Positions 13,651-13,701 of a stretch of 13,701 nt of DNA are shown here, one piece after another. Location: assembly GCF_050176255.1 (NCBI RefSeq), contig NZ_JBFXIE010000057.1; one strand, 5' to 3'. The translations under genes were made by a program, and so were the position numbers. Each line of letters starts with the position of its first letter. Positions within the stretch are counted from its first letter, which is position 1. This DNA comes from JBFXIE01 sp050176255. GTDB lineage: Bacteria; Pseudomonadota; Gammaproteobacteria; Burkholderiales; Burkholderiaceae_C. The notes below the pieces were generated by a model. That model worked only from the letters and a program-made list of their open reading frames with translations, was not told where the DNA came from and searched no databases.

Positions 13651-13692
13651 GCCCTGCCAGCAAGCACTGGCAGGGCTTTGTACTTTTTGGCG
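13651..13692 (+). terminator. Rho-independent terminator of ggt
   Basis: GCCCTGCCAG (13651-13660) and CTGGCAGGGC (13667-13676) are exact reverse complements around a 6-nt loop. They are followed on the plus strand by TTT and, after GTAC, five more T. The location, 52 nt after the ggt stop, fits termination of that transcript. Confidence 0.85.
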
Positions 13693-13701
13693 CCATGCCC
13701 T

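Overview
The window is 13.7 kb of GC-rich, densely coded bacterial DNA. Gene content (a class I PHA synthase operon, a FabI of the HSIA type, an M48 protease beside moaC, TerC behind a manganese riboswitch) and a 60-bp intergenic repeat resembling ones I recall from Acidovorax, Comamonas and Delftia suggest a betaproteobacterium of the family Comamonadaceae. This placement is by recognition only. Position 4506-4605 is an assembly gap of exactly 100 N.

Region 1 (1-5240, minus strand) is one operon, read right to left: PHA synthase (broken by the gap), a 145-residue protein of unknown function overlapping it by 11 nt, an enoyl-ACP reductase of the FabI family, a fusion of a PhaJ-like (R)-specific enoyl-CoA hydratase with a phosphate acyltransferase, and acetate kinase (cut by the left edge). 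The products could connect (R)-3-hydroxybutyryl-CoA and PHB with crotonyl-CoA, butyryl-CoA, butyryl phosphate, and finally butyrate plus ATP. The acyltransferase half carries motifs closer to phosphate butyryltransferase than to Pta.

Region 2 (5241-7721) starts with a 390-bp AT-richer divergent intergenic region containing a perfect 11-bp inverted repeat. A two-gene plus-strand operon follows: a transmembrane methyl-accepting chemotaxis protein and, 12 nt downstream, a bacteriohemerythrin with all seven iron ligands. This suggests an oxygen- or redox-linked taxis module.

Region 3 (7722-10403) has moaC (molybdenum cofactor synthesis, minus strand) flanked by two inverted copies of the 60-bp repeat. 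The right-hand copy lies inside the start of a plus-strand BepA-like M48 metalloprotease gene and encodes most of its signal peptide. The protease gene overlaps tail-to-tail by 33 nt with a minus-strand four-helix membrane protein gene of the phage-holin-4 superfamily.

Region 4 (10404-11736) has a TerC/YjbE-type membrane protein gene (minus) with a long leader. In order the leader holds a promoter, a yybP-ykoY Mn2+ riboswitch aptamer, a strong intrinsic-terminator-like hairpin and the ribosome binding site. A perfect GC hairpin separates terC from the holin-like gene downstream.

Region 5 (11737-13701) has a lipoprotein gamma-glutamyltransferase on the plus strand, ending in a clear intrinsic terminator. 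I see no tRNA, rRNA, CRISPR array, transposase or prophage genes.
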